A DNA stretch of 64,000 nucleotides from Bombyx mori (Eukaryota; Arthropoda; Insecta; Lepidoptera; Bombycidae): positions 1,061,501 to 1,125,500 of the forward strand of contig NC_085127.1 of NCBI RefSeq assembly GCF_030269925.1, read 5' to 3'. The position numbers were made by a program, and so were the translations under genes. How positions within the stretch are numbered: the first letter of the stretch is position 1; every line of letters begins with the position of its first letter. Below the pieces are notes generated by a model. The model had not been told where the DNA came from. It did not search any database and worked only from the letters and a program-made list of their open reading frames with translations. Below are positions 44,494 to 56,169 of the stretch, in pieces.

Positions 44494-44931
44494 AAGTCGT
44501 CGTGGCCTAACGGATAAGACGTCCGGTGCATTCGTGTTGAGCGATGCACCGGTGTTCGAATCCCGCAGGCGGGTACCAATTTTTCTAATGAAATACGTAC
44601 TCAACAAATGTTCACGATTGATTTCCACGGTGAAGGAATAACATCGTGTAATAAAAATGAAACCCGCAAAATTATAATTTGCGTAATTACTGGTGGTAGG
44701 ACCTCTTGTGAGTCCGCACGGGTAGGTACCACCACCCTGCCTATTTCTGCCGTGAAGCAGTAATGCGTTTCGGTTTGAAGGGTGGGGCAGCCGTTGTAAC
44801 TATAATTGAGACCTTAGAACTTATATCTCAAGGTGGGTGGCGCATTTACGTTGTAGATGTCTATGGGCTCCAGTAACCACTTAACACTCGGTGGGCTGTG
44901 AGCTCGTCCACTCATCTAAGCAATAAAAAAT
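44494..44931 (+). mobile_element. Bm1 SINE, full length
   Basis: GTCGTCGTGGCCTAACGG, CGATGCACCGGTGTTCGAAT, body and CATCTAAGCAATAAAAAA. One of the cleanest full-length copies in the window. Confidence 0.95.
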
Positions 44932-44934
44932 ATA

Positions 44935-45678
44935 TACATATATATATATGATTTTTACATTTTGATCTATTTTCAGTTTTTACATTATTATTTTTATATT
45001 AGATTTCTTTTTTCTTTATTGTTGTTTATTTGATTAGCTTACATCAAACTTTTTCTTCGATAGGAACCCCTCTTTGGGTATAGGCCTCCTCTAGCTTAAT
45101 CCAATTTTCTTTTTGTTCTTAGCTCTTTTCATCCATTATTTTCTTCTTTTGTTTTATTGAAGTGCCAAGTGAAGTTAAAATTGCATATTGCATTGCAATT
45201 CGTATTTGCATTTATAATAATAATTCTGCAATAAAATTAAGTCTATTGTAGAAGATGATGAAGACAACGGATGAGTACCTAAACGGCCTATCTGATTGGA
45301 AATAAGAATCGATTCTAGTGGCTGCTTATCAATCTCAAAGGCTCGACAAACTTCCTTCCTCTTTATAAGATCCTAAGTATTTTTGTGTAGGAATAGGCAG
45401 GAACCCTCACGATGGAATTGGTATCAACATCACAAAATCAATGCCGGCGTCCGCTTGAGGAAATTAGTTAGAATTAACCTTTAATGCTGTACTTATCCTT
45501 ATTAAAATATTTCAAATGTATGGCTACATTGACGCTACGAATGTAGGCGAAATAACAGTTGCTCGGCTAGTAAGATCTATTGATAGTATTCAAAATCATA
45601 ATGGCATATTTTTTTCAATTGTCAGCACAGCTAGCTGCGGTCGCAGTGGTCGCCGTCTGTTGTATTTCTATCGAATGT
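44935..45678. other. AT-rich intergenic DNA
   Basis: Contains GGGTATAGGCCTCCTCTAGC near 45077, which resembles a phrase common in lepidopteran repeats. Nothing else was recognised. Confidence 0.35.
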
Positions 45679-46113
45679 TTTTTTTTATTTTTTATTGCTT
45701 AGATGGGTAGACGAGCTGTTAAGTGGTTACTGGAGCCCATGGACATCTACAATGTAAATGCGCCACCCACCTTGAGATACCTATAAGTTCTAAGATCTCA
45801 GTATACCTAGTTACAACGGCTGCCCTACCCTTCAAACCGAAACGCATTACTGCTTCACGGCAGAAATAGGCAGGGCGGTCGTACCTACCAGCGCGGACTC
45901 GTAAGAGGTCCTACCACCAGTAATTACGCAAATTATAATTTTGCGGGTTTCACTTTTATTACACGATGTTATTCCTTCACCGAGGAAGTCAATCGTGAAC
46001 ATTTGTTGAGTACGTAATTCATTAGAAAAATTGGTACCCGCCTGAGATTCGAACACCGCTGCATCGCTACACACGAATGCACCGGACGTCTTATCTCTTA
46101 GGCCACGACGACT
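45679..46113 (-). mobile_element. Bm1 SINE, near full length
   Basis: ATTGCTTAGATGGGTAGACG through the reversed head TAGGCCACGACGACT; the CACAGCCCACCTGGTG block is deleted near the tail. Confidence 0.9.
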
Positions 46114-46419
46114 TTTACGACTTTTACGTTTAAGAACAAAAAATGTTATAAATACTGGCTACTTGTTAATCCTCTTACGTTGAATTCATTTGTGGGACAA
46201 TCAATACTTACCTTTATAGTGACGCATTAGACGACCATTAGGCCGTTCTCTCCGTTTTCCGCGTTAAAATTTATCTTTTATATCTAAAACTGCGAGGCAT
46301 CTTTTCCTGATATTCTAAGTAGAATTTTTTACTAATAATAATAATAATAAATAGCTGGAAAATATAGATTATGGTGATTGAATCAATTATTTATATATCT
46401 TTATTTCGTTTCCACTATC

Positions 46420-46538
46420 GCCAACGTCCATACCATGTTGAAAACACCGGTTCTCGTCCGATCACCGAAGTCAAGCAACATCGGGCGTGGTCAGTACTTG
46501 GATGGGTGACCGCCTGGGAACACCACGTGATGTTGGCT
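46420..46538 (+). rRNA. 5S ribosomal RNA gene
   Basis: 119 nt from GCCAACGTCCATACCATG to TGATGTTGGCT, followed by a TTTTT polymerase III terminator. The terminal stem GCCAAC/GTTGGC is intact, as are the internal control region (AAGCAACATCGGGC, TTGGATGGGTGACCGCCTGG) and the GCGTGGT/ACCACGT stem. TATA-like TTATATATCTTT lies about 25-30 bp upstream. It is a single copy in this window rather than a tandem cluster. It is probably functional, but a dispersed pseudocopy is possible. Confidence 0.9.
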
Positions 46539-46837
46539 TTTTGTAATTTTTTAACCTTGTATTCAAATTCTCTATTGTTTTCTACATATCTTCAGAAAAA
46601 AATTAGCTTAAATTCATTTCTGGAATTTTCTACTTGCCAATGAGTAGAATCGAGCCAAGCGTTTATGTGATTAGGTATTAAAAAAAACGAAACAAAAATT
46701 GTATTTACATTATGCAAAGGCACACTGTAAGTAGATATCTCTTATCCTCTCATTACCTAATTAATTATAGGTTGATGGTGTTTTTTAGGTATACCTACTT
46801 CAATATTTTATAGTACCTTATTTTACTAACTTACTAC

Positions 46838-47155
46838 TTAGTTGATAGCTTCGAGGGGCTATTCCATCTTAACTGAACTGGTAGGAAAGCCTCAGCTCAG
46901 CCTCAGCACAGCCTGAGAATTAACACTCACTCTAGCAAGAGCAGTGCTTTGCTGAATCAATCATCGGATCTGAATCGTGACCCATTGAGATCTGGCGTGT
47001 GACCCAGTGGGTTGTGTCTATGGGTTAAATTGCAGGTCAAGCTCCAACATCAAAGAGTTGGACGAGAGTTGTGACTGGTTATTTCTAAAAGCACTGAGAT
47101 TGGATCGGGAGGATCCGACATGGCATGCTTAGGGTGACGGCGGTTGTGCATTGCG
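46838..47155 (-). mobile_element. Diverged jockey-like LINE 3' end
   Basis: GTTGATAGCTTCGAGGGGC, CTAGCAAGAGCAGTGCTT and GGATCGGGAGGATCC mark the reversed tail and ORF2 end. Confidence 0.7.
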
Positions 47156-47446
47156 CCTTCTTCTGTACCGGGAATGTAATTCAAGGGTATATGTAAATAG
47201 GATGGTAAGTTTGTAGAAAACTGAATAAAAGCGTTATAATTTTCTATCCCCTATAAGTATTACAAGTTATTCGCACATATCAGCATTTCGGGGACTGCAA
47301 TTTAAAAGAAACAATAGCTTACATAAAGCATGTGAATTTTAATAAAAATCCTTGAATTATCAAATAAAATAAAAACTATTGTTTATCCATTTATTGTTGA
47401 GATTGAGGGTGGATACAGTTCTGCAGCATAGCTTTCTTGTAAAAGT

Positions 47447-47845
47447 ATAGACAGTCAATTTTCTGCATGCCCCAGTTGTGACTATGTGGAAGAAACACTC
47501 ACACAAAATGCTTTGGAAAATTTTAAGAACAGATTTGGGAAATTTGTTATCAATAAATTATACAATAACAAAATAAATGTACACTTGGCAGTTCTCTCTA
47601 ACTTTATTCTTACTTACGTTACTTCAATGAGAATAAACAATGACAAATGTTCTGCTCGCCAAATAAAAAAAAAGAATGATGTTCTACTTCTGAGAATTTA
47701 TAATTTTAAAAACATGTTAAATCATCAAAATTCAGACCCTGCTAATATTTACATTCAAACAAATGAATCCCTGAGCATATTTACTTATCCAATGACTGCA
47801 AAACATGATATTTTGAAACTATTTACTTTGCTTCCTTTACATTAA
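47447..47845 (+). CDS. Unidentified ORF, probable 3'-terminal exon with a CxxC motif
   Basis: Open from shortly after a TAG near 47430 to TAA at 47843-47845. It includes a Met-initiated 119-codon frame from 47486, but upstream in-frame residues QFSACPSCDYVEETLTQN suggest a zinc-binding CPSC and an exon starting at a TATAG or GACAG acceptor near 47447. The rest (LENFKNRFGKFVINKLYNN, KCSARQIKKKNDVLL) has a protein-like composition. It stops one base before the RLP24 stop codon on the other strand, so the two genes would be convergent. I do not recognise the family. A chance ORF in AT-rich DNA cannot be excluded. Confidence 0.4.
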   Translation: MDSQFSACPSCDYVEETLTQNALENFKNRFGKFVINKLYNNKINVHLAVLSNFILTYVTSMRINNDKCSARQIKKKNDVLLLRIYNFKNMLNHQNSDPANIYIQTNESLSIFTYPMTAKHDILKLFTLLPLH

Positions 47846-49469
47846 CTACAATTCAATATCACCACCCTCTTCAATCAACTCGCCTGTTGCAGGTACCATG
47901 ACCGGAGCCTCAATAATCTGTTTCCTGCCTTTAGCGTCCACAACTTCTATTGTCTCGGGTTCCACTTCCATTTCTGTGGCTTCTAAAGCTTGTCGCTGTT
48001 TCAGACCAGCCGCTGGTGACCTGTAAATTATCCAAGGAAAATCTGTTTTATTGGATCATCATTACATTTACTTAAACTTAGATCAATTTACAATAAGTCG
48101 TATTTTTAGTCAAAGAAATGTTTTTTTTTATTGCCCTTGTAGGCAGACGAGCATACGGCCCACCTGATGGTGAGTGGTTACCGTCGCCCATGGACTTCAG
48201 TAATGCTAAGGGCAGAGCCAAGCCACTGCCTTCCTGCAGAGATATGTTGAAAGTGAATTAGAATGCAGCTAGAATATAGTAATATCTTTTTTATGATAAT
48301 TGTCTTGCATTTGCAAAATCATAACCATCACTACATAGTATAAAACAATGTCGCTTTCTCTGTCCCTATATCCTTATGTATGCTTAAATCTTTAAAACTA
48401 TGCAATGGATTTTGATATGGTTTTTTTAATAGATAGTGATTGAAGAGGAAGGATTATATGTATAATAACATCCTATAGTGCAGAAATCAATAATAAATTA
48501 CTGTTTCCGAAGCGAAGCAAGGGGGGGTCGCTTGTTAAATAATAATTCTCTTAATATGCAACATTTATCTTTGTAAGGGAAGGTGCTTTTTATTTAGTAC
48601 TAGCATCAACAGTTTGATGTTTGTAATTGAGCTTCAATTAAGTTTACATAATTAAAATAGCTGAAGAAGTTTTTTTGCTATATTCTTTCTAAATTTTAAT
48701 TTTCAAATGGCTCTGTTGTAAAATTGCAAAAATGTCGCTTAATTATGTTTTACGGTAGCATTGGTCGATATTGTGTAATAGTGTGTAATTGTTATTTAGT
48801 TGTAATAGTTTTTGTGAGAGTTTAAAAACATAAAACAAGACACTCCAGTGTACAAATTTAAAATAAAAATTTCTGACTCTTGTTGCATTGATATACCGGT
48901 ACTTATTCACTTCATTCACATCCTGCTTCACAGTTTAAATACATTATTCGATACCATATATGGCTGTCGTATCACATAAAACACAAAATAACACTTACTT
49001 TATCAAAGAGATGTCTCTCTGGACTTCTCGCACGTCTCTTTGCCACTCTACCTCTCTGCCCTGTCTCAATCGCTGCATAATATAATTATTACTCCTTCTC
49101 TGTCTGATCTCTTCCACTTTCTTCATAGCTTCGATTGTTTTAGTCCACAATTCGCGATTGTATTTCAAGGGCACATTTCGTCTCTTTTCAAACTCAAAGG
49201 ATGGGTCTATAGACAATTCCTTACCCGCAGTCTTACGGTAAGCTTTAGTCCATTTAGTTTTACGGGGATTCTTCTTCTTTTTAAACGCTGCGTGGCATTT
49301 TGAACGACAGAATCTGAAAATCTGAGGCCAGATTGGTTAGCTTGTTGAGTATGATAATCTTTTGGGGCATTGTTGTTTATAGACTCACTTTGCAGTCATT
49401 CCGGACAAATTGGATTCCGTGTCCAGGATAAACCCTGGATGAACAGAAATAACATGTTTCTATACGCAT
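47846..49469 (-). CDS. RSL24D1: Ribosome biogenesis protein RLP24 (RSL24D1)
   Basis: Exons 49469-49389, 49321-48999 and 48020-47846; 192 aa, GT-AG introns, phases 0 and 2. Residues [18 protein letters not shown] and [20 protein letters not shown] form the L24e zinc finger with Cys6, Cys9, Cys32 and Cys36. [19 protein letters not shown] and [17 protein letters not shown] follow, then ISLIKSPAAG. RLP24 is a nucleolar placeholder for RPL24 on pre-60S particles that is exchanged in the cytoplasm. The tail after SPAAG is longer than in human RSL24D1 (about 163 aa) and ends EEGGDIEL. Intron 2 holds a LINE tail and a Helitron. Confidence 0.95.
48121..48237 (-). mobile_element. CR1/jockey-type LINE 3' tail, RLP24 intron 2
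   Basis: TTTATTGCCCTTGTAGGCAG, CCACCTGATGGTGAGTGG, GGCAGAGCCAAGCC. Confidence 0.85.
48328..48534 (+). mobile_element. Non-autonomous Helitron, RLP24 intron 2
   Basis: A|TCACTACATAGTATAAAACA ... GAAGCGAAGCAAGGG...GGTCGCTTG|T; the 3' end is CTTG rather than CTAG. Confidence 0.75.
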
Positions 49470-51140
49470 TTTATTGGTTTCAGGCACGTGTGGCGTGCAC
49501 TGTTTTGACAGCAAACGTCAAAAAGAAACAGATTATGCATACACTTAAAATTTGAGAAAAATAAATAAGATTTTTTTATTTTTAAGGGATTTTAAGACCT
49601 GGTAACTAAGACTTTTCGGTTAAGTCTTATTTTAATTTATATTTTAATTTTTATAAAAATGTTATGTAAAATGAAATGAAACGAAGATAATTAATTTGAG
49701 ACATTAATGAACTGGGATGAAATTAAATGAAATGAGATGAGAGAATTTGCGAACATTAACCTTGCTCTTGCAAGGGTAATGTTAATTGGAAAACTACCAT
49801 TAAGTAATGGTTAATTACAGAGCATAATGCGACTCGGTGACGAACAATGCCGAATTGTGCTGAAGCTTAGTTGAGCAGCCGCATAATGCACTCTTGTGCT
49901 GTAATTGGAAAACGGCCATAATTTCATCCCAGCTGATCTCAAAATTCTCAAATGAATCATGTTCATTATCTATGTTATGTCGTGTACACCATAGACAATA
50001 CACATGTATACTCAAGTACCGTATATTATTATACATCTCATTTCAATTTAGGTTTATTTTACTTCGCTCCTTAAAATTTTTCAAATACTAATGTATGCTT
50101 TTATAATAATAAGTGAAGATGTTACAGACTTAACACAATCATCGCAAAAGTTGGTTTTCGAATTTAAAAAAAGGAATTTGACAAAGATTATCAAAAATAT
50201 GCCTTTAGAATTAGTGTTAATGAGACTTTAGACTTACTCAACCTTAAGCATTATCAAAAAGGAAAACGAAAGGAAGAATAAGGTTAAGAAAAGACTAAAT
50301 AATTTATTCACCAAGAGATGGCGCTAGAATAAAACAATGACTTACTTAACACTAGAGTGCGCGATCTACATTTTTCTTTTATCGAAAAAATAATGTCAAT
50401 TTAAAAATAAAACATATTTTATTACATTATTTACAGTACCTACTCTATGATATTTTAATAATTTATTTTGTAATATCATGCATTATTTTTGTTCAGTTTG
50501 TGTTGCATACCTCTTCATCAGTGACTTTCTTAATTTAACCACAGTTGTTTATTCCTGTGGGACGGATGGTTTATTTTCAAATAAGTATATTTTACCTAGT
50601 CGCTGTTTGTTTAGTCAAATGAAATATTATTTAAGTGTGTATTTCTATTGGATTTATGTTTTTTGTATAAGATTTAATGAAAACGAATGACATTTATTTT
50701 AGGATTAATTCATTAAATTCTTTACTGTACATATTCTTGAACAATGTTAATTATATATATTGTTCTTCATCACATGTATATTTTAGTCATATCCATAGAG
50801 CTGTTTTTCTTTCGTGGACCATTTCATTTATGTTCTTTCACTCAAGCCAATATCGAAGGAAGCAATTAAGATCATAATTAGGTAGTTGGAAGGTAATCTA
50901 AGGATACAAATATTTCGGTCGGATCATTTGTATGGGTGGTATGGAAGTACTTTTTAAAGACATGATATAAGACCTGAACTTTAACTTTAACTTTAACCGG
51001 TTAAATTTGACTTGAAAAGCTTTATTACGCGGCGCTTAGTGAAGACCAGAGGATTTGTCGGAACAGATATCTAAGTATTAACTTAAAACCTTACATTTAT
51101 TTGTAAGATGAATATTTAGATTAATCTATAATATTATTTT
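49470..51140. other. AT-rich DNA upstream of RLP24
   Basis: Several Met-initiated ORFs of 60-70 codons occur (for example 50478-50690), but their AT-rich composition and lack of motifs argue against coding. 49690-49740 contains the reverse of the repeat seen near 5618. Confidence 0.4.
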
Positions 51141-51164
51141 ATTATTTATGTAAGGGTTTTCGGG

Positions 51165-52330
51165 TGGGATCACGTGTTACGAGGTCGTATTATTCGCAGA
51201 TGATACATCTTTATTATTTAAAATTAAACGACAATTACAAGTCTATGACGAAGTGAATGATGCGATTTCGTGTGTGGTTCATTGGTTCCGTATCAATAAC
51301 CTATTATTGAATAGTAAGAAAACTAAATGTATTAAATTTACTTTAAAATGTATTAAACCATCTTTAAATGTGAGACAAGTGGATAGTGATGTAATTGTTT
51401 CTGAGGAATCATTGGAGCTTGTTGAGTCAACCGTATTTCTTGGTATAACAGTGGACTCCAAACTGCAATGGGGACCTCATATTCATAAATTGGCGAGTAA
51501 GCTCAGCTCTGCAGCATACGCAGTAAAAAAAATTAGAATGTTAACAAACGCGGACACGGCTCGTTTAGTTTACTTTAGTTACTTCCACAGTGTCATGTCC
51601 TATGGCATTTTGCTATGGGGCAATGCGGCCGATGTAGAAACGATATTTATTCTGCAGAAAAGAGCTATACGCGCTATTTATAACATGCACTCAAGGGAAT
51701 CCCTGAGGGAGAAATTTAAAGAAATTAAAGTTCTCACTATGCCATCCCAGTACATTTTTGAAAATTTGATGTATGTTCGTAAACATATTGAGGAGTTTCC
51801 TAAAAAGTCGGACATACATAATAGAAATACTAGGAACAAACACAAGCTTGTTGTGCCGATGAGTAGGTTACATAAGATACGAAATTCATTCGGGTGTTTG
51901 TCTGTGCGCCTGTACAACAAAATTCCACAAGATGTTCAGAACCTACATATACATAGGTTTAAGAAAACTGTTAAAGAACATCTGTGCAATAAAGCTTACT
52001 ATAAAGTCAATGATTATCTAGAAGATTGCACAAAGTGGGAATGAGTTGCTCGCTCCGGGCATTTCAATATTGTAGTAATTGTTACGTTATAATACTCATT
52101 GTAAAAAACTCATATTTAAAAAAAATAATGTAATATTAAAAAATTTATAAATAATAATTTATTAAAAAAAAAAAAAAAAAACATGCCCGCTGAGTTTCTT
52201 GCCAATTCTTCTCAGGACGGAGGCTAGTTCTTGTGAATTGGCGGTAGTTCTTTTGACGTTCAACAAGTATGTACTTTCATTTATGTTGAATAAAAATTTT
52301 TTGATTTGATTTGATTTGATTTGATTTAAA
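51165..52330 (+). mobile_element. 5'-truncated CR1-like LINE with (TTTGA)n-type tail
   Basis: Starts inside the reverse transcriptase, keeps the C-terminal coding part (next entry), a 3' UTR with an A run at about 52165-52181, and ends in TTTGATTTGATTTGATTT. The pentamer tail is typical of CR1-group elements. Confidence 0.8.
51179..52044 (+). pseudogene. C-terminal part of LINE reverse transcriptase
   Basis: Open reading frame from the catalytic box VLFADDTSLLF onward. It continues VHWFRINNLLLNSKKTKCI (thumb), VFLGITVDSKLQWGPHI, KLASKLSSAAYAVKKIRML, SYGILLWGNA and RLYNKIPQDVQNL. The endonuclease, fingers and palm domains before FADD are missing. It has no disabling mutation within the 263-codon Met-initiated stretch, so the insertion is fairly recent, but it cannot be functional alone. 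Confidence 0.85.
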
Positions 52331-52939
52331 GTCATGGGGTAATAAAGTACTTCGTCTTTTTATTGTTTAAATTTTAGTCTGTGAAACCGAAGGAATGACG
52401 TAAGACTAATGTAGATCGAAATGATATCGGTATATTGCCACTTAAAATCTATGAAAGAGAAGTCGGGGACTAAAATAAATATATTTCAAACACTATGATG
52501 CCCGCTCTCATATAGGCCGTGAGCTTCTCCATTGAATGAAATATCTCAATAACAAACCCATTAGCCACGGAATAGTTTTCGTATGAAGCTATTTAGTAGT
52601 TTTTTTTTTTTTTAGTAGTTTTAGTAGTTTTGATATTAATAACGCGACAATATTCAAAGCGTCCATCGTTTAGGCAATTGTATTGCGAACTTTGCAATTA
52701 TTATGAGACGTGCCCCGTGTGGTCTCATTTAAGAGACATTTGTGTGATAATCAGATACAAACGTGATGTAAATTTTTATTATCATATTAATAAAGATGCT
52801 TACGAGTACGGCCCACCCAGCTGTGATTTCGTAATGTGTTAGTTAGTGAGTTATTTTAGGAATTAATTGGTTAGTTAGTGGCAGGTTTTCGGGTAGTCAT
52901 GGAAAAATGATCGCACAATTATTCATTTATATAAAATAA
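52330..52939. other. Intergenic DNA
   Basis: A 70-codon ORF at 52630-52842 containing CELCNYYETCPVW is noted but unsupported. No repeat was recognised. Confidence 0.35.
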
Positions 52940-53304
52940 CTAGCTGTACCCGTCCGCTTCACTGGGCATTTAAAATTAACATTATTATTTCTCACCCCCA
53001 CAAAGATTGTCATCATTAACGCCCCCGCAACTGGTGTAGGTAATCCAACACTCATATAAATATTAGCCTATCCATTAAGTACATGTATTTTCTACATGGA
53101 TACCAAGTTTCAAGTCAATCGGATGCATGGTTCAGTAGTTTTTTTATTTTATTTTTATTGCTTAGATGTGTACGAGCTCACAGCCCACCTGGTGTTAAGT
53201 GGTTACTGGAGCCCATAGACATCTACAACGTAAATGCGCCAACCACCTTGAGATACATGCTTATAACGGAACATCCGTAAAAACCACTGTAGATTTATAT
53301 ATTA
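52940..53304 (-). mobile_element. Non-autonomous Helitron interrupted by Bm1
   Basis: A|CTAGCTGTACCCGTCCGCTT is the reversed 3' end of the 4046-4376 family. The body matches in reverse to GATTTATATATTA. A Bm1 fragment interrupts at 53144-53257. Confidence 0.75.
53144..53257 (-). mobile_element. Bm1 3' fragment nested in a Helitron
   Basis: TTTTTATTGCTTAGATGTG through CAACCACCTTGAGATAC. Confidence 0.85.
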
Positions 53305-53330
53305 AGTAAGTAAGTATGGTATTTAATAAT

Positions 53331-53510
53331 GCTGTGGGAGATATACGAGAAAGGGAAGGTCTTCCACCGAGCGGGTGATTGCTCAGTACACCGACGGTCC
53401 GAATGTTGTTGTTCGGAACTTGTATCCTTCTCAAGCTCATCTTGAAAATGTCGTAAGCGAGGTTTAGGCATCTGTCAAATATCTTGTGTTGTATGCTAGC
53501 TACCGCCACA
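53331..53510 (-). repeat. Family Y repeat
   Basis: Reverse of 38241-38425: CACCGACGGTCCGAATGTTG, GGCATCTGTCAAATATCTTG. The family is unclassified. Confidence 0.55.
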
Positions 53511-53548
53511 ATGCACGAAATATATTATTATCTTTATCTATTTATATC

Positions 53549-53900
53549 TATATATATTCATATATATAAATGAATTGCTGTTCGTTAGTCTCGCTAAAAC
53601 TTTGAGAACGGCTGGACCTATTTGGCTAATTTTGGTCTTGAATTATTTGTGGAAGTCCAGAGAAGGTTTAAAAGGTAGATAAATATGAAGATGCTCGGAA
53701 TTAAATAAAAATAACAATTTTGTTTTTCCTTTGATGTGTCCCTCGTCGGACGGATTGCTTTGGTTTGTTTTAAGTTTATTTTATACAAAAGCAATACAAA
53801 AGCTCTTATGAGTGTGCTATGTTTGATTGCCACAAGAGAGGACGTGATGTGGCGGGCCTTGTTGTTAAAAACGAAATGTTTGCTGTGTCAATAATCAAGG
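53549..53900 (+). mobile_element. Helitron-like 5' fragment
   Basis: TGAATTGCTGTTCGTTAGTC, then TTTTGGTCTTGAATTATTTG and GATGTGTCCCTCGTCGGACG, familiar from the 5' part of lepidopteran Helitrons; no 3' end was found. Confidence 0.45.
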
Positions 53901-54077
53901 AAAAAAACCCGGATATTAATTGTTTGTTAAACCGAAAATTAGAAGTGGTTTTAATGAATTTTTATTTTACGATTGTGATAGGCGTTATACAATAGGACCA
54001 TATATACTCAGAGCAGTATGGCCGTCTGCCTACTCCTGACTCTGATTGCTAATTCGTGTTTTTTAATTCTTGATACT

Positions 54078-54224
54078 TATTTTTTTTTAATGATGGATTG
54101 CTGGTGGCCCGTAGGCCTTTACGGTTTCACAGAACTGGTGTGCGAGCAAATGCTCAGCCAGGAGGGGTGGGATTTGCTAATAGCTACCCGAGCGCCTCCA
54201 AAGGTGGCCTAACAACTCAAGATA
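54078..54224 (-). mobile_element. Very short jockey LINE insertion with target duplication
   Basis: Only the last ~130 bp of the full-length element (CTGGTGGCCCGTAGGCCTTT through GCCTAACAACTCAAGATA). CTTGATACT repeats at 54069-54077 and 54225-54233. Confidence 0.85.
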
Positions 54225-54257
54225 CTTGATACTCGTCTTGTCGTCATACTTGATATT

Positions 54258-54679
54258 TAAAGTCTTCGTGGCCCAAAGGATAAGACGTCCGGTGCATGCG
54301 TATCTAGCGAGGCAATGATGTTCGAATCCCGCAGGCGGGTACCAATTTTTCTAATGAAATACGTACTCAACAAATGTTCACGATTGACTTCCACGGTGAA
54401 GGAATAACATCGTGTAATAAAAATAAAACCCGCAAAATTATAATTTGCGTAATTACTGGTGGTAGGACCTCTTGTGAGTCCGCGCGGGTAGCTACCACCG
54501 CCCTGCCTATTTCTGCCGTGAAGCAGTGATGCGTTTCGGTTTGAAGGGTGAGGCAGCCGTTGTAACTATACTGAGACCTTAGAACTGATATTTCAAGGTG
54601 GGTGGCGCATTTATGTTGTAGATGTCTATGGGCTCCGGTAACCACTTAACAGCTCGTCCACCCATCTAAGCGATAAAAA
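54258..54679 (+). mobile_element. Bm1 SINE, near full length
   Basis: GTCTTCGTGGCCCAAAGGAT head, TTCGAATCCCGCAGG B-box region, body and CATCTAAGCGATAAAAAAA. Lacks CACCAGGTGGGCTGTG near the tail. Confidence 0.9.
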
Positions 54680-56165
54680 AATACTCGGCGGTGTTGCGAG
54701 TGCATCTGGGATGGTGTTATCGTTCTCTCTATTCCTTCCACGAAGCAAGCGAGCATTCTAATTAGTAATTAAATTGTTCCATGTGAATTACAATCAATAA
54801 AGTATTACCTAACCACTGAAGCTCCTCAAATCAAACCCTTTGGTTTAATTAAGCAGAAACTGATACAAAGTCATCGTTTTTTGAAGTTATACTTCTTTAG
54901 GCGCGTTATGAAAAATTTATGAGAATGAAATTTTACGATGCGCGCGCACCGTGACACAAAATTAACAGAATGAAGTTGCCCACTAAATCGCTCATTACAA
55001 TACGACCGACGTAACTTGGCGAGTCTGAATATAGCCGCAGGTGAACTTTCCGAACCGTACCGAGAATTACCGAATTTATACGATGTCAAGAAAAGGGATG
55101 TCCAATATGCGTGTTTGAGGATGTTGTTTAATCGATTTTTTTTCAAATTGATTAAAATTTTAATAAAAAAAAAAGAAATAAATTTAATAGAAAATAAAGT
55201 ATAACTTCTTACGCGCGTACATAAGTTTTTTTTTTGTAAAATGAACAGCATAAGCCTGGTAGCTCATTTGACATTCAGACAACACATTATGTAGATTAGT
55301 TACGGAGCGTGCGATTTTTTACGCGCGTCGACGTGTGCAAGTACAAATAAAAACACGTACGGCTCCTGATGTATGAGGTGACACAACGATCACGAATGGA
55401 ATTGTTATTTTTTTGCATTTGTCTGGCTTAGGGGTTGTTCGACTCGCGCTGTATTGGTGGACGATTGATCTGATAAAGAATTATGTCTGATTATTTACTC
55501 GGATTAAACTTATGGTAGTTTTATAATGTAATAATATACAGTAAAAAACTCTTTATTCGCGCTTCCATCATTCGCGTTTTCACTATCCGCGAATTTAAAA
55601 TTACAACCTAATTCGCGGCTAAGTATTTCTTTGTTCGTAGATCTTATTGATAAAAAGGATTCTATTAAGTAGGTATTTAACCGAATATATTTGTAAGCGC
55701 GCTGCCAAATGGACTAATAAAAATTAAAAGAGACCTTATTACCGACTATGCTTAAAGTATGTTTTTGTTTTGTCAACTAAGACCGTATTCCCTATAATCC
55801 AATAGATGTAGGTATATTACCATTCTATATTCACGGTTTCTGTATTCGCGTAAAGTCATTTTAATTATGTTTATGATCGGTAATACAGATGAAAATACAG
55901 ATGTTAAACAACGCGGCTTATAATTTTCAAGACCCTTATAGAAATTTTCGGGTCGAATTTATCAAACTATTGTTTTACTATTGACAGGTGGAACAAGTTA
56001 GACTCGTCGGTCGCAGAATTGCATTGTCTATGGCTCGCGCAAATATATTTTATCTATGGCTCGCGCATGTGTATTTTTTCCCCTACATAGGTAATCTTTG
56101 TTAGGTATTTTTTTAACCTCTTTGAGGAATATATTATGCGATGAGTGTGCGAGGATTGGAATGTT
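54680..56165. other. AT-rich intergenic DNA
   Basis: No gene or known repeat recognised. Overlapping short ORFs near 54871-55251 have Lys/Asn/Phe-rich chance composition. Confidence 0.4.
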
Positions 56166-56169
56166 TGTG

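Noticed and set aside
44494..44570. Possible tRNA gene
   Set aside because: The A- and B-boxes belong to the tRNA-like head of Bm1; no cloverleaf with a proper acceptor stem is seen.
49040..49303. 87-codon plus-strand ORF
   Set aside because: Antisense to RLP24 exon 2.
54871..55251. 126-codon minus-strand ORF
   Set aside because: Lys/Asn/Phe-rich AT-driven composition without motifs or splice context.
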